Positions 1 through 6,354 of a stretch of 17,974 bases of DNA are shown piece after piece. A program made the position numbers and the translations under genes. Origin of the DNA: Bauldia sp. (lineage in GTDB: Bacteria > Pseudomonadota > Alphaproteobacteria > Rhizobiales > Kaistiaceae); contig JAGRKY010000106.1 in the NCBI GenBank assembly GCA_020442095.1, positions 1 to 17,974 of the forward strand, given 5' to 3'. Numbering within the stretch: position 1 is the stretch's first letter; every line of letters begins with the position of its first letter. The notes under the pieces were generated by a model. The model did no database searches and was not told where the DNA came from. It worked only from the letters and a program-made list of their open reading frames with translations.

Positions 1-268
1 GCCACTTCCGGGTCTGGAGCTGGCCTTCGACATAGACCTTCGAGCCCTTGCGCAGATATTGCTCGGCGACCTTGGCAAGGTTCTCGTTGAAGATGACGAC
101 GCTGTGCCACTCGGTGCGTTCCTGGCGCTCGCCGGAATTCTTGTCGCGCCACGACTCCGAGGTCGCGATGCGCAGGTTGACCACCGGCGCGCCGGAATTC
201 AGCCGCCTGACTTCGGGGTCGCGGCCGAGATTTCCGACCAGAATGACCTTGTTGACACTACCCGCCAT
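1..268 (-). CDS. ssb: Single-stranded DNA-binding protein SSB (partial, C-terminal part outside window)
   Basis: This is the first 89 codons of a single-stranded DNA-binding protein, the OB-fold protein that coats ssDNA in replication, recombination and repair. Reading leftward from an ATG at 268, the protein begins [20 protein letters not shown] and continues through [42 protein letters not shown] and RKW. These are hallmark SSB segments. A ribosome binding site (AAAGG) lies about 8 nt upstream of the ATG. The reading frame is open to the window edge, so the rest of the OB fold and the acidic C-terminal tip are not visible. A LexA-type box (435-449) lies about 170 bp upstream. In many alphaproteobacteria ssb lies next to uvrA; here the divergent neighbour is a small exported protein instead. 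The family call is secure. Confidence 0.95.
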   Translation of the reverse strand, partial: MAGSVNKVILVGNLGRDPEVRRLNSGAPVVNLRIATSESWRDKNSGERQERTEWHSVVIFNENLAKVAEQYLRKGSKVYVEGQLQTRKW

Positions 269-434
269 CGCTTTGACCTTTCTTCTTTCCCGCGCATCGC
301 CCGCCGGGCGCCCGAACGGTCGCCGGCGCGAACCACGTCGCGCAATCTCGTCACTCAGCCTACGCCTTTCGCACCGCTGCGTCGCCCGCGCCCCTGCCTC
401 TGTCCACAGGTGTGTGCTCGTCTCGATGCTTTTT

Positions 435-449
435 GTTCTATATATGTTC
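435..449. promoter_or_regulatory. LexA (SOS) box, GTTC-N7-GTTC, upstream of ssb
   Basis: The stretch reads GTTC TATATAT GTTC, an exact match to the direct-repeat operator known for alphaproteobacterial LexA. It lies in an AT-rich pocket of the non-coding region 269-693, about 167 bp before the ssb start and about 245 bp before the DUF1344-like gene. The more likely target is ssb, a classical SOS gene in this class. No convincing -35/-10 pair could be placed next to it by eye. Confidence 0.65.
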
Positions 450-510
450 TCATACGCAAACGCCCGGCGCAAGTCGGTTGTGGTCTCGCCGGAAATACAG
501 GAATGCGGCG

Positions 511-552
511 AATTCCCGGCATTTCCGGGCGGCCGGAATTTTTCTTTTTTTC
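511..552 (+). terminator. Hairpin plus T-tract in the ssb upstream region (candidate terminator)
   Basis: CCCGG (515-519) pairs with CCGGG (525-529) around a 5-nt loop. Alternatively AATTCC (511-516) can pair with GGAATT (535-540). A tract of about 12 bases that are nearly all T follows (539-552). Read rightward this resembles an intrinsic terminator, but no rightward gene is seen before it. It could end a short unannotated transcript or attenuate the leader of the gene at 694. Confidence 0.35.
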
Positions 553-607
553 GCTTGGGTCCGGCGGCTGAGGGTCGTAAATCTCGGCGCGACAGAGACC
601 CTCCGAG

Positions 608-623
608 CGGCCCCTCCGGGCCG
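608..623 (+). promoter_or_regulatory. Leader hairpin upstream of the DUF1344-like gene
   Basis: CGGCCC (608-613) and GGGCCG (618-623) form a perfect 6-bp stem with a CTCC loop, followed by a T-rich stretch (TATTTGGAGTTTTGCCTTTTT). It sits 70 bp before the ATG at 694. It could be a weak attenuator or simply 5' UTR structure. Confidence 0.3.
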
Positions 624-693
624 TATTTGGAGTTTTGCCTTTTTGGACAGGCCGGCGGCGGTCTCGGCCGGATCGATCGAGGAAGAGCCCCGA

Positions 694-996
694 ATGAAAC
701 GCCTCCTTGCCTCGGCAACGCTGGTTGCCGCAATGACCGTAGCGACTGCCGGCCTCGCCGCCGCCGACGAATCCGTCGGCAAGGTGAAGACCTTCGATGC
801 GGCCAAGCACGAACTCACCCTCGCCGGCAAGAAGAAGAAGCCCGACACCGTCTACTTCCTCCCCGCCGACTTCAAGGACCCCGGTCTGAAGCCGGGCGTG
901 CGCGTCGCCGTCACCTGGACCATGCAGGACAGCAAGCACATGGCGAGCGCCGTCGTGCTGAAGCCGAAGACGCCGAAGCCCGCCAAGCAGAACTAG
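694..996 (+). CDS. Small exported DUF1344-like protein
   Basis: A 100-residue protein of unknown biochemical role. Residues 1-24 form a signal peptide ([28 protein letters not shown], lysine/arginine then a hydrophobic stretch and AxA), so it should be periplasmic. The mature part has the pattern [39 protein letters not shown] and MASAVVLKP, which fits the DUF1344 family of short rhizobial/Brucella periplasmic proteins. Those fold as a single small beta-rich domain with a valine-x-aspartate 'equation' strand and a conserved LP-x-x-F. The tail is rich in Lys and Pro. The ATG at 694 is chosen because a GAGGAAGA ribosome binding site precedes it by about 8 nt. The frame extends further upstream but is not protein-like there. 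It converges with ligD, nine bases apart. Confidence 0.8.
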   Translation: MKRLLASATLVAAMTVATAGLAAADESVGKVKTFDAAKHELTLAGKKKKPDTVYFLPADFKDPGLKPGVRVAVTWTMQDSKHMASAVVLKPKTPKPAKQN

Positions 997-1015
997 GGCG
1001 GGTCTTCAACCCGCC
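997..1015. terminator. Hairpin between convergent DUF1344-like gene and ligD
   Basis: GGCGGGT (997-1003) and ACCCGCC (1009-1015) form a perfect 7-bp stem with a 5-nt loop. It begins right after the stop codon at 994-996 and contains the ligD stop codon (1006-1008). No T-run follows in either direction, so it may act as a bidirectional transcript-end stabiliser rather than a canonical intrinsic terminator. Confidence 0.5.
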
Positions 1016-3594
1016 TTCAGCCGCTCCAGCGGCAGCACCTGGTCGACGTCGAAATAGCCTTCCCACGGATCGGCCTTCTGCCGCTTGAGAAGAGCGGCGG
1101 CGTTTTCGACATTCGCCGGCCGGGCGTCGGACAGTCGCGACAGCGCCTGCCACGACACCGGCCAGGCGACCGGTGCGCCCTTGCGCGCCCGCGGCGAGAA
1201 AGGCGAGATCGCCGTCGCCCCGCGTCCGTTCCGCAGATAGTCGATGAAGATGCGCCCGGTCCGCTTGGCCTTGGTCGCGACGGCGAGATACTTGTCCGGC
1301 TCGTCGGCGGCAACCGTCCGCGCCAGCGCCTCGGCGAAGGTCTTGACCTCCTCCCAGCCATAGCGCGGCGCAAGCGGCGCGACGACGTGGATGCCCTTGC
1401 CGCCAGTCGCCATCGGGAAGGTCTCGAGGCCGAGCGCGGCAAGCCGGTCGCGCATGTCCCGCGCCGCGGCCCTCACCACGGAAAAGTCCATCCCCTCGTC
1501 CGGGTCGAGGTCGAAGACCAGCCGGTCGGGCTTCTCGATCGTGTCGTTGTGGGAGCCCCAGATATGGAGTTCCAGCGCCCCCATCTGGACGCAGGCGACC
1601 AGCCCCTTCACGTCCTCGATATAGAGATAGAGATCGCTCCCCTCCTTCTCCTTGATCCGGACCGGCTTGAACGCCTTGGGGAAGCCGGGCGAGGCGTGTT
1701 TCTGGAAGAAGCAGTCGCCATCCGCCCCGTCGGGGCAGCGCACGAGGCTCAGCGGCCGGTCCGCGACATGCGGCAGGATGTAGTCCGCCACGGTGAGGAA
1801 ATACGCCGCCAGCGACCGCTTGGTGATCCCCTGGCCGGGAAAGATCACCTTGTCCGGATGGGTCACCCGGACACCCTCGATCGTCACCGCCTTGTCGTCC
1901 CGGGCATCGTCGACCATCACGATCTCGCTCGTCTTCGCCGCCCCCTTGCCCGCGGTCATGGCCTTGCGGCCGCGCGCCACCTTACCACCACCGCCCGGCA
2001 GTTCGGCGACGATCTCGCGCGCCGCCTTGTCCTTGCGCAGCCCCTTGAAGCTTCCCTGGCGGATCGCCCCGTCGTCGGTGAAGCCGCGAAAGGCGATCTC
2101 CGCCACCAGCTCCGGCCGGACGAAATGCGCATCCCGCCGGGCGTCGGCCGGAACGTCCGCGGCCGGCGGCGTCTTGACCTCGCGCTTTTCGAGTTCCGGC
2201 CAGAGCGCGGCGAGTTCCCGCTCGCCGAAGCCGCTGCCGACCCGGCCGCGATAGGTCAGTTCGCCCCCTTCCCGCGTCGCCAGCAGGATCGACGAGAACG
2301 GCCGCGCCTTCACCGTCGAGGGCCGCCAGCCGATGATGATGAACTCCTGGCCGAAGCCGCATTTCGACTTGAGCCAGCTTTTGCCGCGGTCGGACCGGTA
2401 GCGCGAATCCGCTCGTTTCGAGACGATCCCCTCGAGCCCCATCGCGCAGACCTCGGCCAACATCTTGTCGCCGCGGCCGACCAGGTGGTCGGAATAGTAG
2501 AGCGGGCCGGCGCGCGGCTGGTCGGCGAGAAGCTTCGCAAGCCGCGCCTTCCGCTCGATCAGCGGCAGGTTCCGGAGGTCCTCGCCGTCGAGGCTGAGGA
2601 TATCGAAGACGTGATACTCGATGCCCCGGCCCTTGCCCTCGCCGAGCGCGTCCTGCAGCGCCCCGAAATCGGTGCGGCCGTCCTTGTCGGTGACCGTCAC
2701 CTCGCCGTCGAGGAGCGCCGCCCGGCACGGCAGGTCGAGGAGCGGACGCACCAGCGGCCGGAACGTGTCGGTCCAGTCGAGGCCGCGTCGGGTGTAGATC
2801 GCTGCCTCGCCGCCGCCGATCGCGGCGATTGCCCGATAGCCGTCGTACTTGATCTCGTGGATCCAGTCGTCGCCCCGCGGCGGCGCATCGACCAGTGAGG
2901 CAAGCTGCGGCGCGACAAACGTCGGCCGGGCAAGCTTCGGCGATGCTTTTGCTTTGCCGGCTTTCCCGGGCTTGATGTTGAAGCCCGCATCCTTCCATTC
3001 GACGTTGCCGGCGGCGATCTCCTCCATCGTCCGGCCGCTCTTGACGCTGGTCGTCGCGCGCTCGGTGATCGGCTTCGTCTCCTCGCCGGAGAAGGCGTCC
3101 TTCTCCTTGATCAGCAGCCAGTTCTCGTGCTTCGAGCGCTCGCCGCGCTTCGGCTTCATCCGGACCAGCACCCATTTGCCGCGCAGCCGCTCGCCGTGGA
3201 GGATGAACTTGAAGTCGCCCTTCTCGAGCCCCGCCTCGGCGTCGCCGACCGGCTCCCAGGTCCCCTCGTCCCACAGCATCACCGTGCCGCCGCCATACTC
3301 GCCCTTCGGGATCGTCCCTTCGAAATCGCCATAGTCGAGCGGGTGATCCTCGACATGGACGGCGAGCCGCTTGTCCTTGGGGTCGTAGCTCGGCCCGTTG
3401 GGGACGGCCCAGGACAGCAGCACCCCGTCGAGTTCCAGCCGGAAGTCGAAATGCATCCGCGTCGCGTCGTGCTTCTGGATGAGGTAGCGATGGCCGCCCG
3501 CCCGGCGGCGCGCACCTTCGCCGCTCGGCTCGGCGGTCTTGCGGAAATCGCGCTTCGCCCGGTAGCTGCCGAGCCGTTCCGACGCCTTCGCCAT
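1006..3594 (-). CDS. ligD: ATP-dependent DNA ligase D (NHEJ ligase/polymerase/phosphoesterase)
   Basis: An 862-residue LigD, the multifunctional enzyme that processes and seals double-strand breaks with Ku. The domains run PE-LIG-POL, as in Pseudomonas LigD. The 3'-phosphoesterase domain is at about 30-190 (HDATRMHFDFRLELDG, HVEDHPLDYGDFEG). The ligase domain is at about 225-530, with the nucleotidyl lysine K249 in EIKYDGYR, LDGE at 295-298, EGIVSKR at 388-394 and WLKSK at 407-411. The primase-type polymerase domain is at about 570-855, with metal-binding D695 and D697 in FDLDPDEG, GGKGIHV at 731-737 and D785 in FIDYLRNG; the 90-residue spacing of the aspartates fits the family. All key residues are present, so it should be active. 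The start is the ATG at 3594. Its A is shared with the TGA of the upstream gene (TGATG), which implies translational coupling. A longer open frame up to 4248 merely shadows the membrane-protein gene. Confidence 0.96.
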   Translation of the reverse strand: MAKASERLGSYRAKRDFRKTAEPSGEGARRRAGGHRYLIQKHDATRMHFDFRLELDGVLLSWAVPNGPSYDPKDKRLAVHVEDHPLDYGDFEGTIPKGEYGGGTVMLWDEGTWEPVGDAEAGLEKGDFKFILHGERLRGKWVLVRMKPKRGERSKHENWLLIKEKDAFSGEETKPITERATTSVKSGRTMEEIAAGNVEWKDAGFNIKPGKAGKAKASPKLARPTFVAPQLASLVDAPPRGDDWIHEIKYDGYRAIAAIGGGEAAIYTRRGLDWTDTFRPLVRPLLDLPCRAALLDGEVTVTDKDGRTDFGALQDALGEGKGRGIEYHVFDILSLDGEDLRNLPLIERKARLAKLLADQPRAGPLYYSDHLVGRGDKMLAEVCAMGLEGIVSKRADSRYRSDRGKSWLKSKCGFGQEFIIIGWRPSTVKARPFSSILLATREGGELTYRGRVGSGFGERELAALWPELEKREVKTPPAADVPADARRDAHFVRPELVAEIAFRGFTDDGAIRQGSFKGLRKDKAAREIVAELPGGGGKVARGRKAMTAGKGAAKTSEIVMVDDARDDKAVTIEGVRVTHPDKVIFPGQGITKRSLAAYFLTVADYILPHVADRPLSLVRCPDGADGDCFFQKHASPGFPKAFKPVRIKEKEGSDLYLYIEDVKGLVACVQMGALELHIWGSHNDTIEKPDRLVFDLDPDEGMDFSVVRAAARDMRDRLAALGLETFPMATGGKGIHVVAPLAPRYGWEEVKTFAEALARTVAADEPDKYLAVATKAKRTGRIFIDYLRNGRGATAISPFSPRARKGAPVAWPVSWQALSRLSDARPANVENAAALLKRQKADPWEGYFDVDQVLPLERLKAG

Positions 3595-4355
3595 CAGGGT
3601 CCCGTCTCGCCTTCCCCGGCCACCGGTTCCTGCCGCCGTCCGCGCGTCACCCGCCATGCCATGTAGATCACGCCGGGGATGATGACGATCAGCAGCCGGA
3701 AGATGCCCGTCGGGCTCAGTATCCCGGCGAAGAAGGCGGCGACCAGCGCGACCGCGAAGACCGCGAAGACCAAGGTCACCAGCTTCGCCCAGATCGTCTG
3801 GTAGAAGCCCGGCCGTCGCTCGACCGGTCGCGGCGCCCGCGCCGCGAAGGATTCGAAGAGGTCGGCGAATTCGCCGAAGGCCGCCTTGTCGATCATGTCG
3901 TGGATGACGATCCGGTAGGGCGGCTTGCGGACACCGATCACCAGCGACTCGACCTCCTGCGCCCGGTAGCGCGACCAGTCGCGGTCGCGCCGGTAGAAGC
4001 GCATGTCCTCGAAGCGAAAGGATTGCTTGCGGCCGGGAAGCTTCACGAGCCGCGCCGCCAGCGGCCGGAACGACCGCGCGAGCCCTTCCGGCGTGAGGCG
4101 ATAGCCCATGTCGCCGGTCCGGAACCCGAAGACCAGGAAGATGCCGACGAACAACGCGGCCGTCGAGACGATCATGGGCAGGCCGGCCAGGATCGCCACC
4201 GACATCGTCAGCATCCCGGCGAAGGTCGCGAGCAGGATCGTCGGCCACGGCCGCCCGATGAAACCGCGCGTCAGCAGTTCGGCTTCGGCCCCGCTTTGCT
4301 GGTCACCGGCGGCTGCGGACTGCTCTCCGATCGTCTCCCCCGTCGTGCCGGACAA
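3594..4355 (-). CDS. Four-TM membrane protein encoded inside the NHEJ operon (unknown function)
   Basis: A 253-residue protein I cannot assign to a named family. A hydrophilic N-terminus (1-35) is followed by two membrane segments (about 37-57 and 60-78), a cytoplasm-like charged domain of about 110 residues (80-188), two more membrane segments (about 190-211 and 217-234) and a short charged tail. The middle domain (YRLTPEGL, FRFEDMRFYRR, YRIVIHDM, FGEFADLFESF) has the strand-then-helix feel of bacterial PH-like membrane proteins; that is inference. The start is uncertain. The first usable codon is a TTG at 4355, immediately after the ku stop (TGATTG), and no ATG occurs before residue 48, inside the first membrane segment. 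Its stop overlaps the ligD ATG by one base. Being locked between ku and ligD, it is certainly co-transcribed with them, but a repair role is unproven. Confidence 0.8.
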   Translation of the reverse strand: MSGTTGETIGEQSAAAGDQQSGAEAELLTRGFIGRPWPTILLATFAGMLTMSVAILAGLPMIVSTAALFVGIFLVFGFRTGDMGYRLTPEGLARSFRPLAARLVKLPGRKQSFRFEDMRFYRRDRDWSRYRAQEVESLVIGVRKPPYRIVIHDMIDKAAFGEFADLFESFAARAPRPVERRPGFYQTIWAKLVTLVFAVFAVALVAAFFAGILSPTGIFRLLIVIIPGVIYMAWRVTRGRRQEPVAGEGETGP

Positions 4356-5267
4356 TCAGGCAGCGCGCCGACCGCGCGTCCCGCCCTTCTTGGCGGTCGG
4401 CGCCTTGCCGGCAGAGGATTTGCCGGCCGGCGTCTTCTTGGTCGCCGGCTTCTTCGCCGAAGCGGCGGCCTTCCTGGTCGTCGTCGAGGCCTTGCCACCG
4501 ACGCTCTTCTTCAGCGCCTCCATCAGGTCGATCACCTTCGCGCCGATCTGCGGCTCGTCGATCGATTCCGGCGGCCGGTCCTCGATCTTGGCGTCGATCA
4601 GCTCGCGCAGCGCCGCCTCATAGGGGTCGCTGAACGCCTTCGGATCGAAGGGCTTGGCCTTCCGCTCGATCAGTTCCTCGGCGAGCGACAGCAGCTCCTT
4701 GTCCGGCTTCGCGTCCGGAACGTCGGCGTAATAGGCGTCCGGCTTGTGCACCTCGTCGGCGTAGCGCAGCGTCTCGATCATCAGCCCCTTGCCGCTCGGC
4801 CGGAGCGCCACGAGGTTGGAATGGCCCCGCGCCACGATATGGCCGATGCCGACCTTGCCGGTCTCCTTCAGCGCGTCGCGCAACACGACATAGGCCTCGC
4901 CCGCCGTCTCGTCGTCTTCCGGCGAGACGTAATAGGGCTTGTCGACGTAGAGCAGCTCGACCTCGTCCGCGTCGACGAACTGGATCAGGTCCAGCGTCTT
5001 CTTGGCCTCGAGCTTGATGTCGTCGATCTCCTCCTCGGAGATCAGGACATACTTGCCCTTCTCCACCTCGTAGCCCTTGACGATATCCTCGGGTGCCGCC
5101 TCGCCGACGCCCGGCACCACCTTCTGGTAGCGGATGCGCTTGCCGCTCGGCTTGTGGATCTGGTTGAAGCTGATCCGCGCCGCCGATTTGGTGGCGGGAA
5201 ACACCTGAACGGGAATGGAGACGAGCGCCAGCCTGATCTGGCCCTGCCAATACGCACGCGCGGCCAT
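4356..5267 (-). CDS. ku: Bacterial Ku, DNA end-binding protein of NHEJ
   Basis: A 303-residue Ku homolog. Bacterial Ku forms a homodimeric ring on DNA ends and recruits LigD. The start ARAYWQGQIRLALVSIPVQV is the diagnostic Ku N-terminus, followed by ISFNQIHKPSGKRIRYQKV, KGYEVEKGKYVLISEEEI and DPYEAALRELI. The core spans about 1-255. Residues 256-303 form a low-complexity Lys/Ala/Thr/Pro tail (KAAASAKKPATKKTPAGKSS and onward) like the basic histone-like tails of many bacterial Ku proteins, probably contacting DNA. The ATG at 5267 has a strong ribosome binding site (AGGAGA, about 5 nt away). It is the first gene of the operon with the membrane protein and ligD. A sigma70-type promoter, a near-palindrome and a LexA-type box lie upstream (5327-5393). 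Confidence 0.97.
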   Translation of the reverse strand: MAARAYWQGQIRLALVSIPVQVFPATKSAARISFNQIHKPSGKRIRYQKVVPGVGEAAPEDIVKGYEVEKGKYVLISEEEIDDIKLEAKKTLDLIQFVDADEVELLYVDKPYYVSPEDDETAGEAYVVLRDALKETGKVGIGHIVARGHSNLVALRPSGKGLMIETLRYADEVHKPDAYYADVPDAKPDKELLSLAEELIERKAKPFDPKAFSDPYEAALRELIDAKIEDRPPESIDEPQIGAKVIDLMEALKKSVGGKASTTTRKAAASAKKPATKKTPAGKSSAGKAPTAKKGGTRGRRAA

Positions 5268-5326
5268 TGTCTCTCCTCTTACGCTACAAACGCCGGAACA
5301 ACCGCTTTGTCCCTACCCAAACCTTC

Positions 5327-5355
5327 ATTTTATGCCTGTTGAACCTAACGGACAA
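5327..5355 (-). promoter_or_regulatory. Sigma70-type promoter of the ku operon
   Basis: On the minus strand, -35 TTGTCC (5350-5355) and -10 TAAAAT (5327-5332) are separated by exactly 17 bp, matching consensus at 4/6 and 5/6 positions. Transcription should start near 5320, leaving a leader of about 50 nt before the ku ATG at 5267. The region is far more AT-rich than the flanking coding DNA. Confidence 0.6.
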
Positions 5356-5380
5356 ATAACAATCGCTCGATTTTATTTGT
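5352..5380. promoter_or_regulatory. 29-bp near-perfect palindrome overlapping the ku -35 box
   Basis: ACAAATAA (5352-5359) and AATCG (5361-5365) mirror CGATT (5368-5372) and TTATTTGT (5373-5380). Thirteen base pairs match, with a 2-bp centre and one unpaired C at 5360. It overlaps the -35 hexamer at one end and touches the LexA-type box at the other. It is either an operator for a dimeric regulator or, as RNA, a hairpin ending the maoC transcript. The absence of a U-run after it favours the operator reading. Confidence 0.55.
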
Positions 5381-5393
5381 TCCTGTTGCGTTC
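5379..5393. promoter_or_regulatory. LexA (SOS) box, GTTC-N7-GTTC, upstream of ku
   Basis: The stretch reads GTTC CTGTTGC GTTC, an exact match to the alphaproteobacterial LexA operator. It overlaps the last base of the maoC stop codon and ends about 24 bp upstream of the ku -35 hexamer, about 112 bp from the ku ATG. The position upstream of -35 is unusual for simple repression. A match of this length can occur by chance, so the call rests on its position and on the similar box before ssb. Confidence 0.5.
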
Positions 5394-5830
5394 TATACTT
5401 TAGGCATCGGCATCGTGTAGCAGACCGCGTCACCTTCGAGGACGACCGTCCCGTCGTCACGCACGACGCGGGTCTTCAACTCGGTGATCGGCTTGTCGGC
5501 CCGCGACTTGGTCACCTCCACCTCGCCGGTGATCGTATCGCCCGGCCGGACCGGCGCCTTGAAGCTCCAGCGCACCTCGAGGAACACGGTGCCCGGTCCC
5601 GGCAGGTCCTCGGCAACCACCGCGTTGAGGATGGCGCTGGTCACGCCGCCCTGCACGACGATCCCGCCGAAGCGCGTCGCCCTGGCCGCTTCCTCGTCAT
5701 AGTGCAGCGGATTGCGGTCGCCGCTGATGTCTGTGAACAGCTCTATGTCCCGGCTGGTCACCGCACGGGACCGGCTTGCCGTCTGGCCGACCTCGGGCAT
5801 GCCGTTCGGCCATATGTCGCTCGCTGTCAT
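5393..5830 (-). CDS. MaoC-like (R)-specific enoyl-CoA hydratase
   Basis: A 145-residue single hot-dog-fold hydratase, of the type that hydrates trans-2-enoyl-CoA to (R)-3-hydroxyacyl-CoA (PhaJ-like) in lipid or polyester metabolism. The hydratase-2 signature is complete: FTDISGDRNPLHYDEEAA (32-49) with the catalytic Asp38 and His43, followed by FGGIVVQG. Length is normal for stand-alone MaoC proteins. The ATG at 5830 has a strong ribosome binding site (GGGAGGTGA, about 5 nt away). It lies 26 bp after the cytochrome c gene and is the last gene of the ECF42 unit 2. The exact acyl-CoA substrate cannot be read from the sequence. Confidence 0.88.
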   Translation of the reverse strand: MTASDIWPNGMPEVGQTASRSRAVTSRDIELFTDISGDRNPLHYDEEAARATRFGGIVVQGGVTSAILNAVVAEDLPGPGTVFLEVRWSFKAPVRPGDTITGEVEVTKSRADKPITELKTRVVRDDGTVVLEGDAVCYTMPMPKV

Positions 5831-5856
5831 GGCTTCACCTCCCGGCTTTCCCGGCG

Positions 5857-6354
5857 CTATTGCGGCGCGGCAGCCCCCTCTTGCGCAGCCGCGACCAGAT
5901 CGACCGGCGACCCGCTGTTCTGGTTGAGATAGGCGATGAGATCAGCGCGCTCCTGGGGCTTCGGCAGCCCGACGAAGGTCATCGCCGTCCCTGGCACGAC
6001 CTGGCGCGGATTGGCCAGGTAGACGAAAAGCCGGTCAACCGTCCAGGTCCCGCCCTGGGCCAGCATCGCAGTGCTGTAGGAATAGCCCTCCTTGGAGGCA
6101 ACCGGCCGGCCGATCACGCCCCAGAGGTTCGGGCCGACCCGCGCCGGACCGCCTTCCTCGATCGTGTGGCAGGCCTTGCACTTGTTGAACGTGCGGGCGC
6201 CCTTGGCGGGATCGGCATGGGCGAAGAATTCCACGGGCGATTGCTCGGCAGCAATGCCGATCCCCACTCCGAGGCCGCCGAGACTCCCGATCCCCGGTCC
6301 ACCGATCCCCAATCCAAGAACCGCGATAGCGGCAGCGAGATATCGTGACTTCAT
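5857..6354 (-). CDS. Periplasmic class I cytochrome c
   Basis: A 165-residue mono-heme cytochrome c resembling soluble or membrane-anchored c2/c552-type electron carriers. The heme-binding CKACH motif is at 59-63. The likely axial methionine is M125 in PGTAMTF, after VGPNLWGVIGRP at 73-84, all in the usual order. Residues 1-36 form an export signal or N-terminal anchor with an odd glycine-rich run (GIGGPGIGSLGGLGVGIG). Whether it is cleaved after AA at 35-36 is not clear. The C-terminus has a short Ala/Gln-rich extension. Its ATG overlaps the sigma factor's TGA (ATGA), so the two are translationally coupled. Cytochrome c is not a usual partner of ECF42 sigma factors. Confidence 0.92.
   Translation of the reverse strand: MKSRYLAAAIAVLGLGIGGPGIGSLGGLGVGIGIAAEQSPVEFFAHADPAKGARTFNKCKACHTIEEGGPARVGPNLWGVIGRPVASKEGYSYSTAMLAQGGTWTVDRLFVYLANPRQVVPGTAMTFVGLPKPQERADLIAYLNQNSGSPVDLVAAAQEGAAAPQ

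Larger units (their letters stand above)
269..693. other. Long non-coding region between ssb and the DUF1344-like gene
   Basis: There are 425 bases without a credible gene, more AT-rich than the surrounding DNA around 425-560. It holds the LexA-type box (435-449), a hairpin followed by a T-rich tract (511-552), and a second GC-rich hairpin (608-623). The overlapping open frames have shadow-like arginine/proline-rich composition and no start site with a ribosome binding site. It should contain the promoters for ssb (leftward) and for the gene at 694 (rightward). Confidence 0.6.

Noticed and set aside
48..1088. Plus-strand open frame of 346 codons across ssb, the non-coding region and the DUF1344-like gene
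   Set aside because: Its composition is arginine/proline-rich and domain-free, and it conflicts with two recognisable genes.
3595..4248. N-terminal extension of LigD to 1080 residues
   Set aside because: The extension is a shadow of the membrane-protein gene in another frame; the LigD family start is at MAKASERLGS with the TGATG overlap.
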